The notes under the pieces were generated by a model. That model did not search any database. It saw only the letters and a list, made by a program, of their open reading frames with translations, and was not told where the DNA came from. Made by a program: the position numbers and the translations under genes. DNA of 64,000 bases from contig NZ_CP015163.1 of NCBI RefSeq assembly GCF_003312875.1, positions 5,890,001-5,954,000 on the forward strand, in the 5' to 3' direction. The DNA comes from Amycolatopsis albispora. GTDB lineage: Bacteria; Actinomycetota; Actinomycetes; Mycobacteriales; Pseudonocardiaceae. Below, one piece after another: positions 51,540 through 60,051 of this stretch; the first letter of the stretch is position 1; the number at the start of each line of letters is the position of its first letter.

Positions 51540-52153
51540 AGCGCGCCGAGGCGATCTTCCTGCTGGCCGTGGTGGCCGGCGCGCTGGTCTGGTCCGGGAT
51601 CGGCGCGAAGAGCACGCTGACCTGGCTGCTCGAGGTGGTCTGGATCCTCGTCGGCCTGCCGCTGGTGCTGGTGTTCCGCAAGCGGTTGCCGCTGACCAGG
51701 CTGCTGCTCTGGCTGCTGGTCTTCCACGCGCTCGTGCTCTGCTACGGCGGCCACTACACCTACGCCGAAACCCCGCTCGGCAACTGGGTCCAGGAGAACT
51801 GGGGCACCTCACGCAACCACTACGACCGGTTCGCGCACGTGGTGCAGGGCTTCGTCCCGGCGATCCTGGTCCGCGAACTGCTGCTGCGGCTGACCCCGCT
51901 GCGTCGCGGCGGCTGGACGTTCCTGCTGACCGCAAGCGTTTGCCTGGCTTTCGCGGCCTGCTTCGAATTCATCGAATGGGGTTCCGCGGTGGTGCTCGGC
52001 GCCAACGCCGACGAGTTCCTCGCCACCCAGGGCGACATCTGGGACACCCAGTGGGACATGTTCCTCTGCCTGTGCGGCGCCGTCGCGTCCCAGCTGCTGC
52101 TCCGGCGCCCGCACGATCGGCAGCTCAGTGCTCTGAGTCCAGGTGCTCCATGA
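51536..52153 (+). CDS. DUF2238 (YjdF-type) membrane protein
   Basis: 205 residues with about six hydrophobic segments. GGHYTYAETPLGNWVQENWGTSRNHYDRFAHVVQGF and FEFIEWGSAVVLGANADEFLATQGDIWDTQWDM are the hallmark stretches of the DUF2238/YjdF family. Function unknown. It overlaps the MazF-like gene at its start and the convergent aldo/keto reductase gene at its end. Confidence 0.9.
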   Translation: MKRAEAIFLLAVVAGALVWSGIGAKSTLTWLLEVVWILVGLPLVLVFRKRLPLTRLLLWLLVFHALVLCYGGHYTYAETPLGNWVQENWGTSRNHYDRFAHVVQGFVPAILVRELLLRLTPLRRGGWTFLLTASVCLAFAACFEFIEWGSAVVLGANADEFLATQGDIWDTQWDMFLCLCGAVASQLLLRRPHDRQLSALSPGAP

Positions 52154-53117
52154 GCGGTTCCGGGTAGCGCGGCCCGGCGGCGGCACCGGCGGGCACCGCG
52201 GCCTCGATCGCCGCGAGGTCCTCGTCGGTCAGTTCGAGGTCGACCGCGGCGAGCGCTTCGGCCAGCCGCTCCGGCTTGCGCGCGCCGACCAGCGGCACCA
52301 CGTGCTCCCCGCGGGTGAGCACCCACGCGATGGCCACCGCGGTCGGCGTGGCGCCCTTGGCTTCGGCGACGCCGCGCAGCGCGTCCACCAGTTCGAGGTT
52401 CCGGCGCAGGTTCTCGCCCTGGAACCGCGGGCTGATCGCGCGGAAGTCGTCGGCGGGCAGCTCGCGCTCGGCGGTCCAGTGCCCGGACAGCAGCCCGCGC
52501 GAAAGCACGCCGTACGCGGTGAGCCCGATGCCGAGTTCGGTGCAGGTGGGCAGGATTTCGCGCTCGATGTCCCGCGAGAGCAGCGAGTATTCGATCTGGA
52601 GGTCGGCGATCGGGTGCACCGCGGCCGCGCGGCGGATCGTCTCGGCGCCGACCTCGGACAGCCCGACGTGCTTGACGTACCCGGCTTCGATCAGCTCCGC
52701 GATGGCGCCGACGGTCTCCTCGATCGGCACCGCCGGGTCCAGCCGCGCCGGGCGGTAGATGTCGATGTGGTCGACGCCCAGCCTGCCCAGCGAGTACGCC
52801 ACGGCGTTCTTCACCGCTTCCGGGCGGCCGTCGAAGCCGAGCCAGTCACCGGCCGGACCACGCAGCGCGCCGAACTTCACGCTGATCACGGCCTGCTCGC
52901 GGCGGTCGCGCAGGGCCCGCCGGATGAGCAGTTCGTTGTGCCCGGCGCCGTAGAAGTCGCCGGTGTCGAGCAGGGTGATCCCGGCGTCGAGCGCGGCGTG
53001 GATGGTGGCGATCCCGTCCTCTTCGACGGCCGGGCCGTACAGGTCCGACATGCCCATGCAGCCCAGGCCCAGCACGGGGACCTCGGGGCCGGTGGTGCCG
53101 AGTGAACGGGTGCGCAT
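52125..53117 (-). CDS. aldo/keto reductase
   Basis: 330 residues from ATG 53117 with GGAGGAGA upstream. TLLDTGDFYGAGHNELLIRRAL holds the catalytic D and Y, ISVKFGALRGPAG the lysine, and VPLVGARKPERLAEAL the NADPH-binding end. It belongs to the broad-range AKR family close to plant-like perakine/auxin-induced reductases. Usually a histidine follows near 120; here HIDIYRPARLDP has R where D-x-Y-x-x-H is common, so the active site is slightly unusual. Confidence 0.92.
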   Translation of the reverse strand: MRTRSLGTTGPEVPVLGLGCMGMSDLYGPAVEEDGIATIHAALDAGITLLDTGDFYGAGHNELLIRRALRDRREQAVISVKFGALRGPAGDWLGFDGRPEAVKNAVAYSLGRLGVDHIDIYRPARLDPAVPIEETVGAIAELIEAGYVKHVGLSEVGAETIRRAAAVHPIADLQIEYSLLSRDIEREILPTCTELGIGLTAYGVLSRGLLSGHWTAERELPADDFRAISPRFQGENLRRNLELVDALRGVAEAKGATPTAVAIAWVLTRGEHVVPLVGARKPERLAEALAAVDLELTDEDLAAIEAAVPAGAAAGPRYPEPLMEHLDSEH

Positions 53118-53182
53118 CACAGACTCTCCTCCATCGGTTGACAGGCGCACACAGTATTCGCCGCGGCGGGTAACCTGCGCCG

Positions 53183-53614
53183 GTGGCCAAGGTGAGCGTG
53201 TCGGCTCGAATCGCTTCGACGCCCGAGCAGACCTGGTCGGTCGCCGCCGACCTGACCAGGTTCGACGAATGGCTAGTGCTGCACGAAGGCTGGCGCAGCC
53301 CGATCCCGCCGGAGATCACCCACGGCACCACGTTCACCTCGGTGGTGTCGGTGAAGGGTTTCCGCAACCGGATCACCTGGCGGGTGGACAGCTACGACGA
53401 GCCGAGCGCGATGTCGATCTCCGGTGACGGGGTCGGCGGCGTGCGCATCGCGCTCGCGCTGGCGATCCGGCCGGTGGCCACGGGCTCGGAAGTCAGCATC
53501 GACGCGGATGTGCGCGGGAAACCGGTGTTCGGGCCGGTCGGCATGGCCATCGGCCGGGCAGTGCGCGGGGAACTGCGGCGCTCGATCACGAACCTGAGCG
53601 CGTTGATCGGCTGA
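53183..53614 (+). CDS. SRPBCC (START-like) family protein
   Basis: 143 residues from GTG 53183. VSARIASTPEQTWSVAADLTRFDEWLVLHEGW at the start and the C-terminal helix MAIGRAVRGELRRSITNLSALI fit the SRPBCC helix-grip fold, polyketide-cyclase/Rv0910-like branch. It may bind a hydrophobic ligand. The related Rv0910 family is the toxin partner of Rv0909-like proteins, one of which lies at 31312, but the two genes are not linked here. Confidence 0.88.
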   Translation: MAKVSVSARIASTPEQTWSVAADLTRFDEWLVLHEGWRSPIPPEITHGTTFTSVVSVKGFRNRITWRVDSYDEPSAMSISGDGVGGVRIALALAIRPVATGSEVSIDADVRGKPVFGPVGMAIGRAVRGELRRSITNLSALIG

Positions 53615-53617
53615 CGC

Positions 53618-54118
53618 TCAGCACACCAGCGGCCAGATGATGCACCTCGAGGTGGTGGTGGTCGTCGTCGGCTTCTTCGACGTGGTGGTGGTCGGCGGGT
53701 TCTCGCCACCCGGCTCCGACGGCTGGTTGGTCGTCGTGGTGGTGGCCTTCTTCGACGTGGTGGTCGGCGGGGTGGTGGTTTCCCGCTGCCGCGTGGTGGT
53801 CTCTTCTTCCTCGTACCAGGCACCACCGCCGGGTACCAGCTTCGGCTCGTCGGAAGCGACCGTCGCCTCCGGGCCGGCCACCCCGCTCGGGGTGCGCGCC
53901 GGCGGCTGCACGATGCCGACGTCTTCGACGATGGTTTCGGCGCGGTGCTCCGGGGAGGGCGCGTGGACCACGCGGACCAGCAGCGCGGCGATGCCGCAGC
54001 CGATCACCACGGCCGCCATCACGGAGAACAACTGCAGCCGCGACCGCGACTTCGGCCGGCGTCTGGCGTCCCAGCCCTCGCGTTCCAGCAGCTGAGCCAC
54101 CGTCACTTCGTGTTTCAC
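53618..54118 (-). CDS. single-pass membrane protein with threonine-rich tail
   Basis: 166 residues from GTG 54118. A short cytosolic N-terminus (VAQLLEREGWDARRRPKSRSR) resembles that of other actinobacterial regulators of unknown role. One membrane segment follows (about 33-53), then an external part that becomes a string of T-runs, K-K pairs and prolines (TTTTTTNQP, TTTTSKKP). The protein ends with two cysteines in SRCIIWPLVC, which could form a disulphide. Not recognised; a wall-spanning anchor is plausible. Confidence 0.7.
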   Translation of the reverse strand: MKHEVTVAQLLEREGWDARRRPKSRSRLQLFSVMAAVVIGCGIAALLVRVVHAPSPEHRAETIVEDVGIVQPPARTPSGVAGPEATVASDEPKLVPGGGAWYEEEETTTRQRETTTPPTTTSKKATTTTTNQPSEPGGENPPTTTTSKKPTTTTTTSRCIIWPLVC

Positions 54119-54620
54119 GCGGAGACCCCTCGACAGTAGAAGACGCGCGCAGGACGCCAGTTTTACCGGAAAGCAGGGTCTGGTGGGGGCATTTCCCACA
54201 AAGTCGGCCCAAGATACTAGGCCGGACGTTGCAACGCTCGGTCAACCAGACAGATCCACCCTATCGGGCTGACCCTCCGTGGTTGATGACCCTCCGTCAC
54301 CTCACGCCCGGTGACGGCGACGCCACGACTTCGCCGCGCCCCGTGGCGACCGGAGAATTGCCGGAGGACGTTCGAAAAAGGCCTCCGACGCCGTCACCTT
54401 CTTCGACCGAATTGACTTGCCGATAGTGGCCCGCGCCACCGTGCACGCCTAGTGCGAGTTCTTCCGGCTCAGGTCATCCATTAGGAGTAGTACAAGCGTC
54501 AGAAAACGCGTGAACCTCCGGCGAGGAGGCACCGGAAGTGGAAAGTTCGCTGCTAAAGTCCGGCTAACTGTGCCACTTACGTGTGTGCTCACACCGCGCT
54601 CACGATGACCCGGGACGTGC
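54119..54620. other. long intergenic region before the GntR gene
   Basis: About 500 bases with no supported gene. It is less GC-rich than the flanks. ACCCTCCGT occurs twice within 30 bases near 54269 and 54288. Small inverted repeats include CCTCC/GGAGG near 54515 and GTGTG-TGCT-CACAC (54581-54594), the latter 26 bases before the GntR start and a possible operator. The minus-strand membrane protein promoter should lie at the left end. Confidence 0.45.
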
Positions 54621-55388
54621 ATGCCGGACAACACTGACGGAACTCCGAAATACCACCAGATCGCGAACAGCATCCGCCAGCAGATCATCACTGGCGAGCT
54701 GAAGCCTGGGGACAGCGTGCCGTCGGAGCGACGCCTCGAAAAGGACTGGAACGTCGCCAGGCCCACGGCCGCCGATGCGCTGAGGCTGTTGCGACATCAG
54801 GGATACGTGGAAAGCCGGCACGGTTCGGGCACGTACGTGCGTGCCGACCTGCCCGGCGGGCACGGTCGCCGGTTCGCGCGCTCGCGCACGGTCGACGTCA
54901 GCTTCGGCCCCGGCGGCGGCAGTGTCGAAGTGCTGCTCACCGAGGAGACCACCGTGCCCTCGCACGTCGCGGACGCGTTCGGGCAGCACGCGGACGTGAC
55001 CGGGATCCGGCGGCAGGTGCTCATCAACGACGAGAACGGCACGCCGTCCGAACTGCGCACCTCGTGGTTCACCAAGGAACTCGCCGAGCAGGCGCCACAA
55101 CTGCTCGACCCCGCCAAGTCACCCGAGTCGATCGACGATTACGTGACCGCGCAGACCGGCCGCAAGGCCACCTACGGCCGCGACCAGGTGTCCGCGCGGC
55201 TCGCCACGGCGGCGGAGCAGAAACGGCTGCACCTGCCGAATCCGTCGGCCGTGCTCGAGCAGCACCTGATCCTCTTCGATGCCACAGGCAACGCCCTCCG
55301 GTTCGACGAGTCCGTTTTCCCCGCCGAGGTGTGGAAGCTGCTGTATCCCTATCCCCTGGCCGAATCCCCCTCCGAAGATCGCTCTTGA
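54621..55388 (+). CDS. GntR-family regulator with UTRA domain
   Basis: 255 residues. The N-terminal winged helix (YHQIANSIRQQIITGELKPGDSVPSERRLEKDWNVARPTAADALRLLRHQGYVESRHGSGTYV) is of the HutC type, and the C-terminal part is a UTRA-like ligand domain. It stands alone, with a probable operator just upstream, so it may control itself and distant genes. The ligand is unknown. Confidence 0.92.
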   Translation: MPDNTDGTPKYHQIANSIRQQIITGELKPGDSVPSERRLEKDWNVARPTAADALRLLRHQGYVESRHGSGTYVRADLPGGHGRRFARSRTVDVSFGPGGGSVEVLLTEETTVPSHVADAFGQHADVTGIRRQVLINDENGTPSELRTSWFTKELAEQAPQLLDPAKSPESIDDYVTAQTGRKATYGRDQVSARLATAAEQKRLHLPNPSAVLEQHLILFDATGNALRFDESVFPAEVWKLLYPYPLAESPSEDRS

Positions 55389-55492
55389 TCAGTGGACTAG
55401 GCCACCTTACAACAGCAGTGGCATAGTCCACAACCCGGAGTCGCTGGTTCGGCACTGTCGGTGCGACATCCGCGCTGGCAGACTCGGCTGCC

Positions 55493-56488
55493 ATGAAGCG
55501 GATCATCGGCGTACTCGCCGCTCTCGTGCTCACCACCACGATCGCCGCGCCGGCCGCCCAGGCCACCGGGCACGGCAAGCTGGACCCGCGGCCCAGCACC
55601 GCGAAACTGGCCTGGGAACTGCAGAAACTGCAGTGGACCAGCCACGGCCGGGTGCAGGTCGGCAAGATCGGCAAGTCCAACGAAGGCCGTCCGGTCTGGC
55701 ACGCCAGAGTCGGCACCGGCCCGCAGCGCGTTCTCTACGTCACCCAGCAGCACGGCGACGAGCCGCTCGGCACGCCCGCCGCCCTGGAGTTCCTGCGTCA
55801 GGTCGGCACCGGGAACGCCGGCTGGCAGCGGGAACTCCGCGCCCAGGTCACCGTGGACATCGTGGTCCGCGCGAACCCGGACGGGCACGAACGCGACTGG
55901 CGCTACAACTACGACCCGGACGCCGATCCCGAATACGGCGAAAAGGGCAAGGGCTACGACATCAACCGCTACCACGACCCGACGGTGGCGCCGGAGGACA
56001 ACCCGGCCACCGAGGCGGGCCTGATCCAGCGGCACGCCGCCGCCTTCCGCCCGTCGATCGTGGTCGACTACCACATGCAGGGCCGCTACCGCGGTGCCGA
56101 CGGCCGCGAGATCACCGCGTCCGCGATGTGGCCGACGCACCCGGACGTCCAGCCCGCCGCCGTCGACTTCGCCAAGCAGCTGACCGTGGTGGCGCAGCGG
56201 GCGATGGACGCCGACGGTGGCAACGTGTCGCAGTACCCGGGCGGCAACTACCAGGGCATCGCGCGCAACGCCTACGGCCTGGTCGGTGCCGGGAGCGTGC
56301 TGATCGAGCTGAGCGACATGGGCGCCGAGCACGAGCAGTCGCAGATCCGCTCGGCGCTGGCGGCCATGCTGGCCATCGCGAAGAGCGCGGGTGACGGCTC
56401 GGTCGGCCAGCTCGATCCCGCGCTGGCGGAGCAGATCCCGCCGCGGGGTGCCCCGATCGAGTCGGCCGGCACTGCGCACCACGACTGA
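55493..56488 (+). CDS. secreted M14-family metallocarboxypeptidase
   Basis: 331 residues. Residues 1-24 form a signal peptide (IIGVLAALVLTTTIAAPAAQA). TQQHGDEPLGTPAALEFL provides the H-x-x-E zinc ligands, VDYHMQGRYRG the second histidine, and VLIELSDMG the catalytic glutamate region. A short-chain member lacking extra C-terminal domains. It should trim peptides or cell-wall peptides outside the cell. Confidence 0.92.
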   Translation: MKRIIGVLAALVLTTTIAAPAAQATGHGKLDPRPSTAKLAWELQKLQWTSHGRVQVGKIGKSNEGRPVWHARVGTGPQRVLYVTQQHGDEPLGTPAALEFLRQVGTGNAGWQRELRAQVTVDIVVRANPDGHERDWRYNYDPDADPEYGEKGKGYDINRYHDPTVAPEDNPATEAGLIQRHAAAFRPSIVVDYHMQGRYRGADGREITASAMWPTHPDVQPAAVDFAKQLTVVAQRAMDADGGNVSQYPGGNYQGIARNAYGLVGAGSVLIELSDMGAEHEQSQIRSALAAMLAIAKSAGDGSVGQLDPALAEQIPPRGAPIESAGTAHHD

Positions 56489-56575
56489 TTCAGGCAGGCT
56501 TGAAGAGGGCTGCGAGCGGCGAAACCCCCGGAGTACGGTCCCGCGTTACCAGATGACCAGAACTGGGGGTACGTC

Positions 56576-57418
56576 GTGATCAGTTTTCGAAGGCTGGCTC
56601 CGGCACTGGCCGCGGCCACCCTGTCCGCAGCCCTCTTCGCGCCGCCCGCGGTGGCGGCGATCGACCTGCCGCCGGGCATGACGGCGAGCTACGTCGTGCT
56701 CGACCGGGCGTCGGGCAAGAAGGTCGCGGACGGTGAGCACGAGCGGTTCCGCTCGGCTTCGGTGGTCAAGGTGCTGATCGCGCTCGACTACCTGGAAACC
56801 CTCGGCGCCGGACGGGAAATCCCGCCCGCGGACGCGGCGCTGATGCAGCCGATGCTGCGCAGCAGCGCCAACGACCCGGCCAGCGAACTGTGGGCGCGTG
56901 GCGGTTACGGCGCGGTCGTCGACCGGATGGTGGCCAAGCTCGGGCTCACCGACACCGCTCCCCCGGCCGATCCGGGCAGGTGGGGCTTCACCGCCACCAG
57001 CGCGGCGGACGTGGCCAGGGTGTACGAGTACATTTTGGACAGTGCGGATGCCGGGCACCGCGCGTTCGTCATGGGTCACCTGCGCGCGTCGACGAAGTGC
57101 TCGGACGCCTGGGACCAGTCGTGGGGCATTCCGAGCGCGGTCGGCGAGGCGTGGGCGGTCAAGCAGGGCTGGTCGGCCTGGGGTGACGCGCCGCCGCCCG
57201 GTGATCAGTGCACCGGCGGCCGCAGCGCGCCCGCCCCCGAAGGAGCGTCCACTTCGGACGTGGACCTGACCAGCCCGCTGATGCACACCAGCGGCACGGT
57301 CGGCGCCGGCGACGAGAAGATCGTGGTGGTGCTGACCCTGCAGGACAAGGACACGCCGTTCCGGGAATCGGCCAACCGGATTACCGCACTCACCAAGACG
57401 GTGGTTTCCGCCGCCTGA
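56576..57418 (+). CDS. secreted class A beta-lactamase-fold serine hydrolase
   Basis: 280 residues from GTG 56576. Signal peptide at about 1-27. FRSASVVKVLIALDYL contains the S-x-x-K nucleophile, SSANDPASEL stands where S-D-N is expected, and AVKQGWSAW replaces the usual K-T-G. The fold therefore fits the beta-lactamase-like family, but the altered motifs make true beta-lactamase action doubtful; a peptidase or esterase role is more likely. It follows the M14 gene with an 87-base gap. Confidence 0.85.
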   Translation: MISFRRLAPALAAATLSAALFAPPAVAAIDLPPGMTASYVVLDRASGKKVADGEHERFRSASVVKVLIALDYLETLGAGREIPPADAALMQPMLRSSANDPASELWARGGYGAVVDRMVAKLGLTDTAPPADPGRWGFTATSAADVARVYEYILDSADAGHRAFVMGHLRASTKCSDAWDQSWGIPSAVGEAWAVKQGWSAWGDAPPPGDQCTGGRSAPAPEGASTSDVDLTSPLMHTSGTVGAGDEKIVVVLTLQDKDTPFRESANRITALTKTVVSAA

Positions 57419-57446
57419 CCCGGTCGAAGCGGGGATATCGTGCGGT

Positions 57447-58520
57447 ATGAACCGGCGGCGGGCTGATTTCACCTCCTCGCTCTACCTGGGCATGCGGCAC
57501 GCCAGCACCGAACTGCCCGGCTGGTCGGGGCTGACCACCGGGCGGCCGGCCGCGCTGGGGGTGCCGCCGGTCGCCGAGGGGGTGGCGAAAGCGCTCGCCG
57601 ACCTGCAGGGCACCGAAACGGCGCTGCTCGCGCGGTCGACCCTGCACGCCTTCGCCGACTGCCTGGAGGTGCTCGCCGACGAGCAGAGCGGCATCGTGCT
57701 GGACGTAGCGGCCTATCCGATCGCGCGCTGGGCGGTCCGGCGCGCGGCCGGGCTGGGCCGCCCGGTGCTGCGGATCCCGCACCAGGACCTCGGTTCGCTC
57801 GCGGCCGCGCTCGACCGGCTGCACGCGCGCGGGTTGCGGCCGCTGGTGGTCGCCGACGGCGTGTGCGGTGGTTGCGGGAAGCCGTTCCCGCTGCCCGCCG
57901 CGGTGAGCCGGTTGCCGTCGCGCAACGGGTTGCTGCTGCTCGACGACAGCCAGTCGCTCGGCCTGTTCGGTGACCGGCCGGGGCCGGGGCACCCGTTCGG
58001 TGACGGGGGCGGTGGCTCGCTGCGGCTGGCCGGTACCAAGGGGCCGGTGGTGCTGGTGTCGTCGCTGGCCAAGGCCTTCGGCGCGCCGATCGCCTCGATC
58101 GCCGGGCCCGCGGTGCTGCTGGAGCGGATCCGCAAGCACGGGGGCAGCGCCATGCACGCCAGTCCGCCGTCCACTGTGGACATAGCGGCGGCGGCGCACG
58201 CGCTGCGCGTCAACCAGGTGGAGGGCAACGCGCTGCGGGAGCGGCTGGCCGGGCGGATCCGGCTGCTCCGGCGGACCTGCGGTGAGCAGGGGCTGCCGCT
58301 GGCCGGCGGGTTGTTCCCGGTGCAGGCCACCCCGCCGCTCACCGCCCAGCGCGGGAAGCGGCTGCTCGACCGGCTGACGGCGGCCGGGATCGACGCGCTG
58401 CTGCGCCGCGACTGCCGCGGTGGCACGGCGGTGGCGCTGGTGGTCACGGCCGGCCACACCACCGGTGAAATCACCGAAACCGCGGCGGTGCTCAGCGCCG
58501 CGTGGAACCGCGAGGAGTGA
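57447..58520 (+). CDS. PLP-dependent aminotransferase, fold type I (alpha-oxoamine synthase-like)
   Basis: 357 residues. LVVADGVCGGCGKPFPL and LLLLDDSQSLGLFG carry the cofactor aspartates, and VLVSSLAKAFGAPIASIAG the lysine that binds PLP. This resembles 8-amino-7-oxononanoate synthase and related enzymes, but the N-terminal domain is short. Reaction not determined; no biotin genes are nearby. Its stop abuts the convergent SWIM gene. Confidence 0.85.
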   Translation: MNRRRADFTSSLYLGMRHASTELPGWSGLTTGRPAALGVPPVAEGVAKALADLQGTETALLARSTLHAFADCLEVLADEQSGIVLDVAAYPIARWAVRRAAGLGRPVLRIPHQDLGSLAAALDRLHARGLRPLVVADGVCGGCGKPFPLPAAVSRLPSRNGLLLLDDSQSLGLFGDRPGPGHPFGDGGGGSLRLAGTKGPVVLVSSLAKAFGAPIASIAGPAVLLERIRKHGGSAMHASPPSTVDIAAAAHALRVNQVEGNALRERLAGRIRLLRRTCGEQGLPLAGGLFPVQATPPLTAQRGKRLLDRLTAAGIDALLRRDCRGGTAVALVVTAGHTTGEITETAAVLSAAWNREE

Positions 58521-60038
58521 TCAGAGACCGGCTTTGCGCAGCTCGTCGAGGAAAGCGGGCCGCCGCTCGTTGTCGCGGCGCAGGCTTTCCACGTACTCCT
58601 CGAATTCCTCGTCGCTGTCCAGGAGTTCGTGCACCCGGCGGAGTTTTTTCAGCAGCACCACGGCCTGCCGGTAGCCGTCGCGGCTGGCCTGCTTGACGCA
58701 GTCGGTGGCGAGGAGGCGGTAGACCCCGGCGACCTCGGCGGGACGGGATTCGGCGACCTGGTCGGCCACGCGCAGCCACGCCGACTGCGAACAGCCGAAC
58801 TCGGCGGCGGCGTCCCACGCCTGCGTTGTCTCGCCTTCGTCGAGCAGGACGTCGATGAGCTGGTCGGCCTGGCGTTCGCGGGCCGAGGCGCGGAGCACCC
58901 GGAGCACGCGCTGACGCGGTTCCGGCCAGGTGCCGAGGCGTTCGCAGAGCGCTTTGAGCTGGTCGTAGGCCTGCTTGGTGGGCGAGCGCCAGAGCAGCCG
59001 CTCCAGCACGGCGGACGCCTGGGCCGGGCGGTCGGCTTCTAGGTGCACGCCGACCAGGAATTCGGCCAGCTCACCGCAGCGGTTCGCGGGCAGCTCGGTC
59101 ATGCTGTGCTCGGCGCGTTCGATCGCCTCGTCCACGCGGCCGGCGTCGTAGAGCGCCTTGGCGATCCGGACGTGGTCCACACGCGGGTCCTCGGCGAGCA
59201 GGCTCACCAGTTCGTCGACGTCGCCGAGCGCTTCGACGGCCTGCTCGCGGAACTTTCGGTCGTCCCCGGCGAGTTCGACCAGCTGGCGGAGCCCGTCCTC
59301 ACCGAGCGCTTCGGCGAACGGCCGGATTTCCAGCCAGCCGGGCAGTTTTTTCTCGAACCCGGCGAGCCACGCGGCGAGGTCTTCGGGAGGGTCGGCCGCG
59401 CAGGCGCGGGCGTACAACGCGATGGCGCGGAGCAGGTGCGCGGCGGCGGCGCCGGTCTCGTCGTCGATGTCGGGGGCCACGTCGGCCATCACCTCGACCG
59501 CGCGGCGAATGAGGTCGCGATTGGCGGCGAGGTCCTCCTCGAGCAGGTCGAGCACGTCGCGCGCGTCCTCGAGAAAGGCCTGTTCCTGGGCGAGCGCGTC
59601 GACCCGCCCGCTGAGGGTGCCGGTCTGCTTGGCCACGGCGCGCAGGGACAGCCGGCGCAGCAGGGACGCGTCCCTGGCCGCCTCGTTCGCGACCAGCTCG
59701 ACGAGGTCGTCCTTGGTGAGTTCGGTGAGGTACTGGCGCACCAGGGCCTGGTCGCCGACCGGCTTGACCCCGCGAAGCCACGCGAGCCCGACGGCCACCG
59801 CGTGCTTGCAGAAGGCCCCGTCGGCCGCGAAGGGACAGGTGCAGCGGGCCTCGATGGTGCCGTGGCGGGCCTTGAGCCCCACCCGATACGGCTCCGACCC
59901 GACGACCACCGCGGTGACCCCGTCCACCAGGCCGCCGAGGTCCTCCACCTTCCCCACCATGCCGCGGCCGCGCTGGAACACCGCGTTACCGGCGATGGAC
60001 CGGAGCTCGTCCTCACTGAACCAAGTCACGCCCACCAT
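58521..60038 (-). CDS. SWIM zinc-finger protein
   Basis: 505 residues. The SWIM motif C-x-C-x(n)-C-x-H is at C66, C68, C77, H79 (ARCTCPFAADGAFCKHA). A long alpha-helical, TPR-like region follows (about 130-480) with DLLEEDLAANRDLIRRAVEVM and repeats such as YDAGRVDEAIERAEHSM. SWIM proteins bind DNA or protein partners. It starts 13 bases after the SRA-HNH gene stop, so it can be the last gene of the defence operon, although close relatives also occur alone in actinomycetes. Confidence 0.88.
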   Translation of the reverse strand: MVGVTWFSEDELRSIAGNAVFQRGRGMVGKVEDLGGLVDGVTAVVVGSEPYRVGLKARHGTIEARCTCPFAADGAFCKHAVAVGLAWLRGVKPVGDQALVRQYLTELTKDDLVELVANEAARDASLLRRLSLRAVAKQTGTLSGRVDALAQEQAFLEDARDVLDLLEEDLAANRDLIRRAVEVMADVAPDIDDETGAAAAHLLRAIALYARACAADPPEDLAAWLAGFEKKLPGWLEIRPFAEALGEDGLRQLVELAGDDRKFREQAVEALGDVDELVSLLAEDPRVDHVRIAKALYDAGRVDEAIERAEHSMTELPANRCGELAEFLVGVHLEADRPAQASAVLERLLWRSPTKQAYDQLKALCERLGTWPEPRQRVLRVLRASARERQADQLIDVLLDEGETTQAWDAAAEFGCSQSAWLRVADQVAESRPAEVAGVYRLLATDCVKQASRDGYRQAVVLLKKLRRVHELLDSDEEFEEYVESLRRDNERRPAFLDELRKAGL

Positions 60039-60051
60039 TGAACCAAGCCCG

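Noticed and set aside
31312..53614. Rv0909-like protein and the SRPBCC protein as one toxin-antitoxin pair
   Set aside because: The genes are about 21 kb apart and on opposite strands; family similarity alone does not support pairing.
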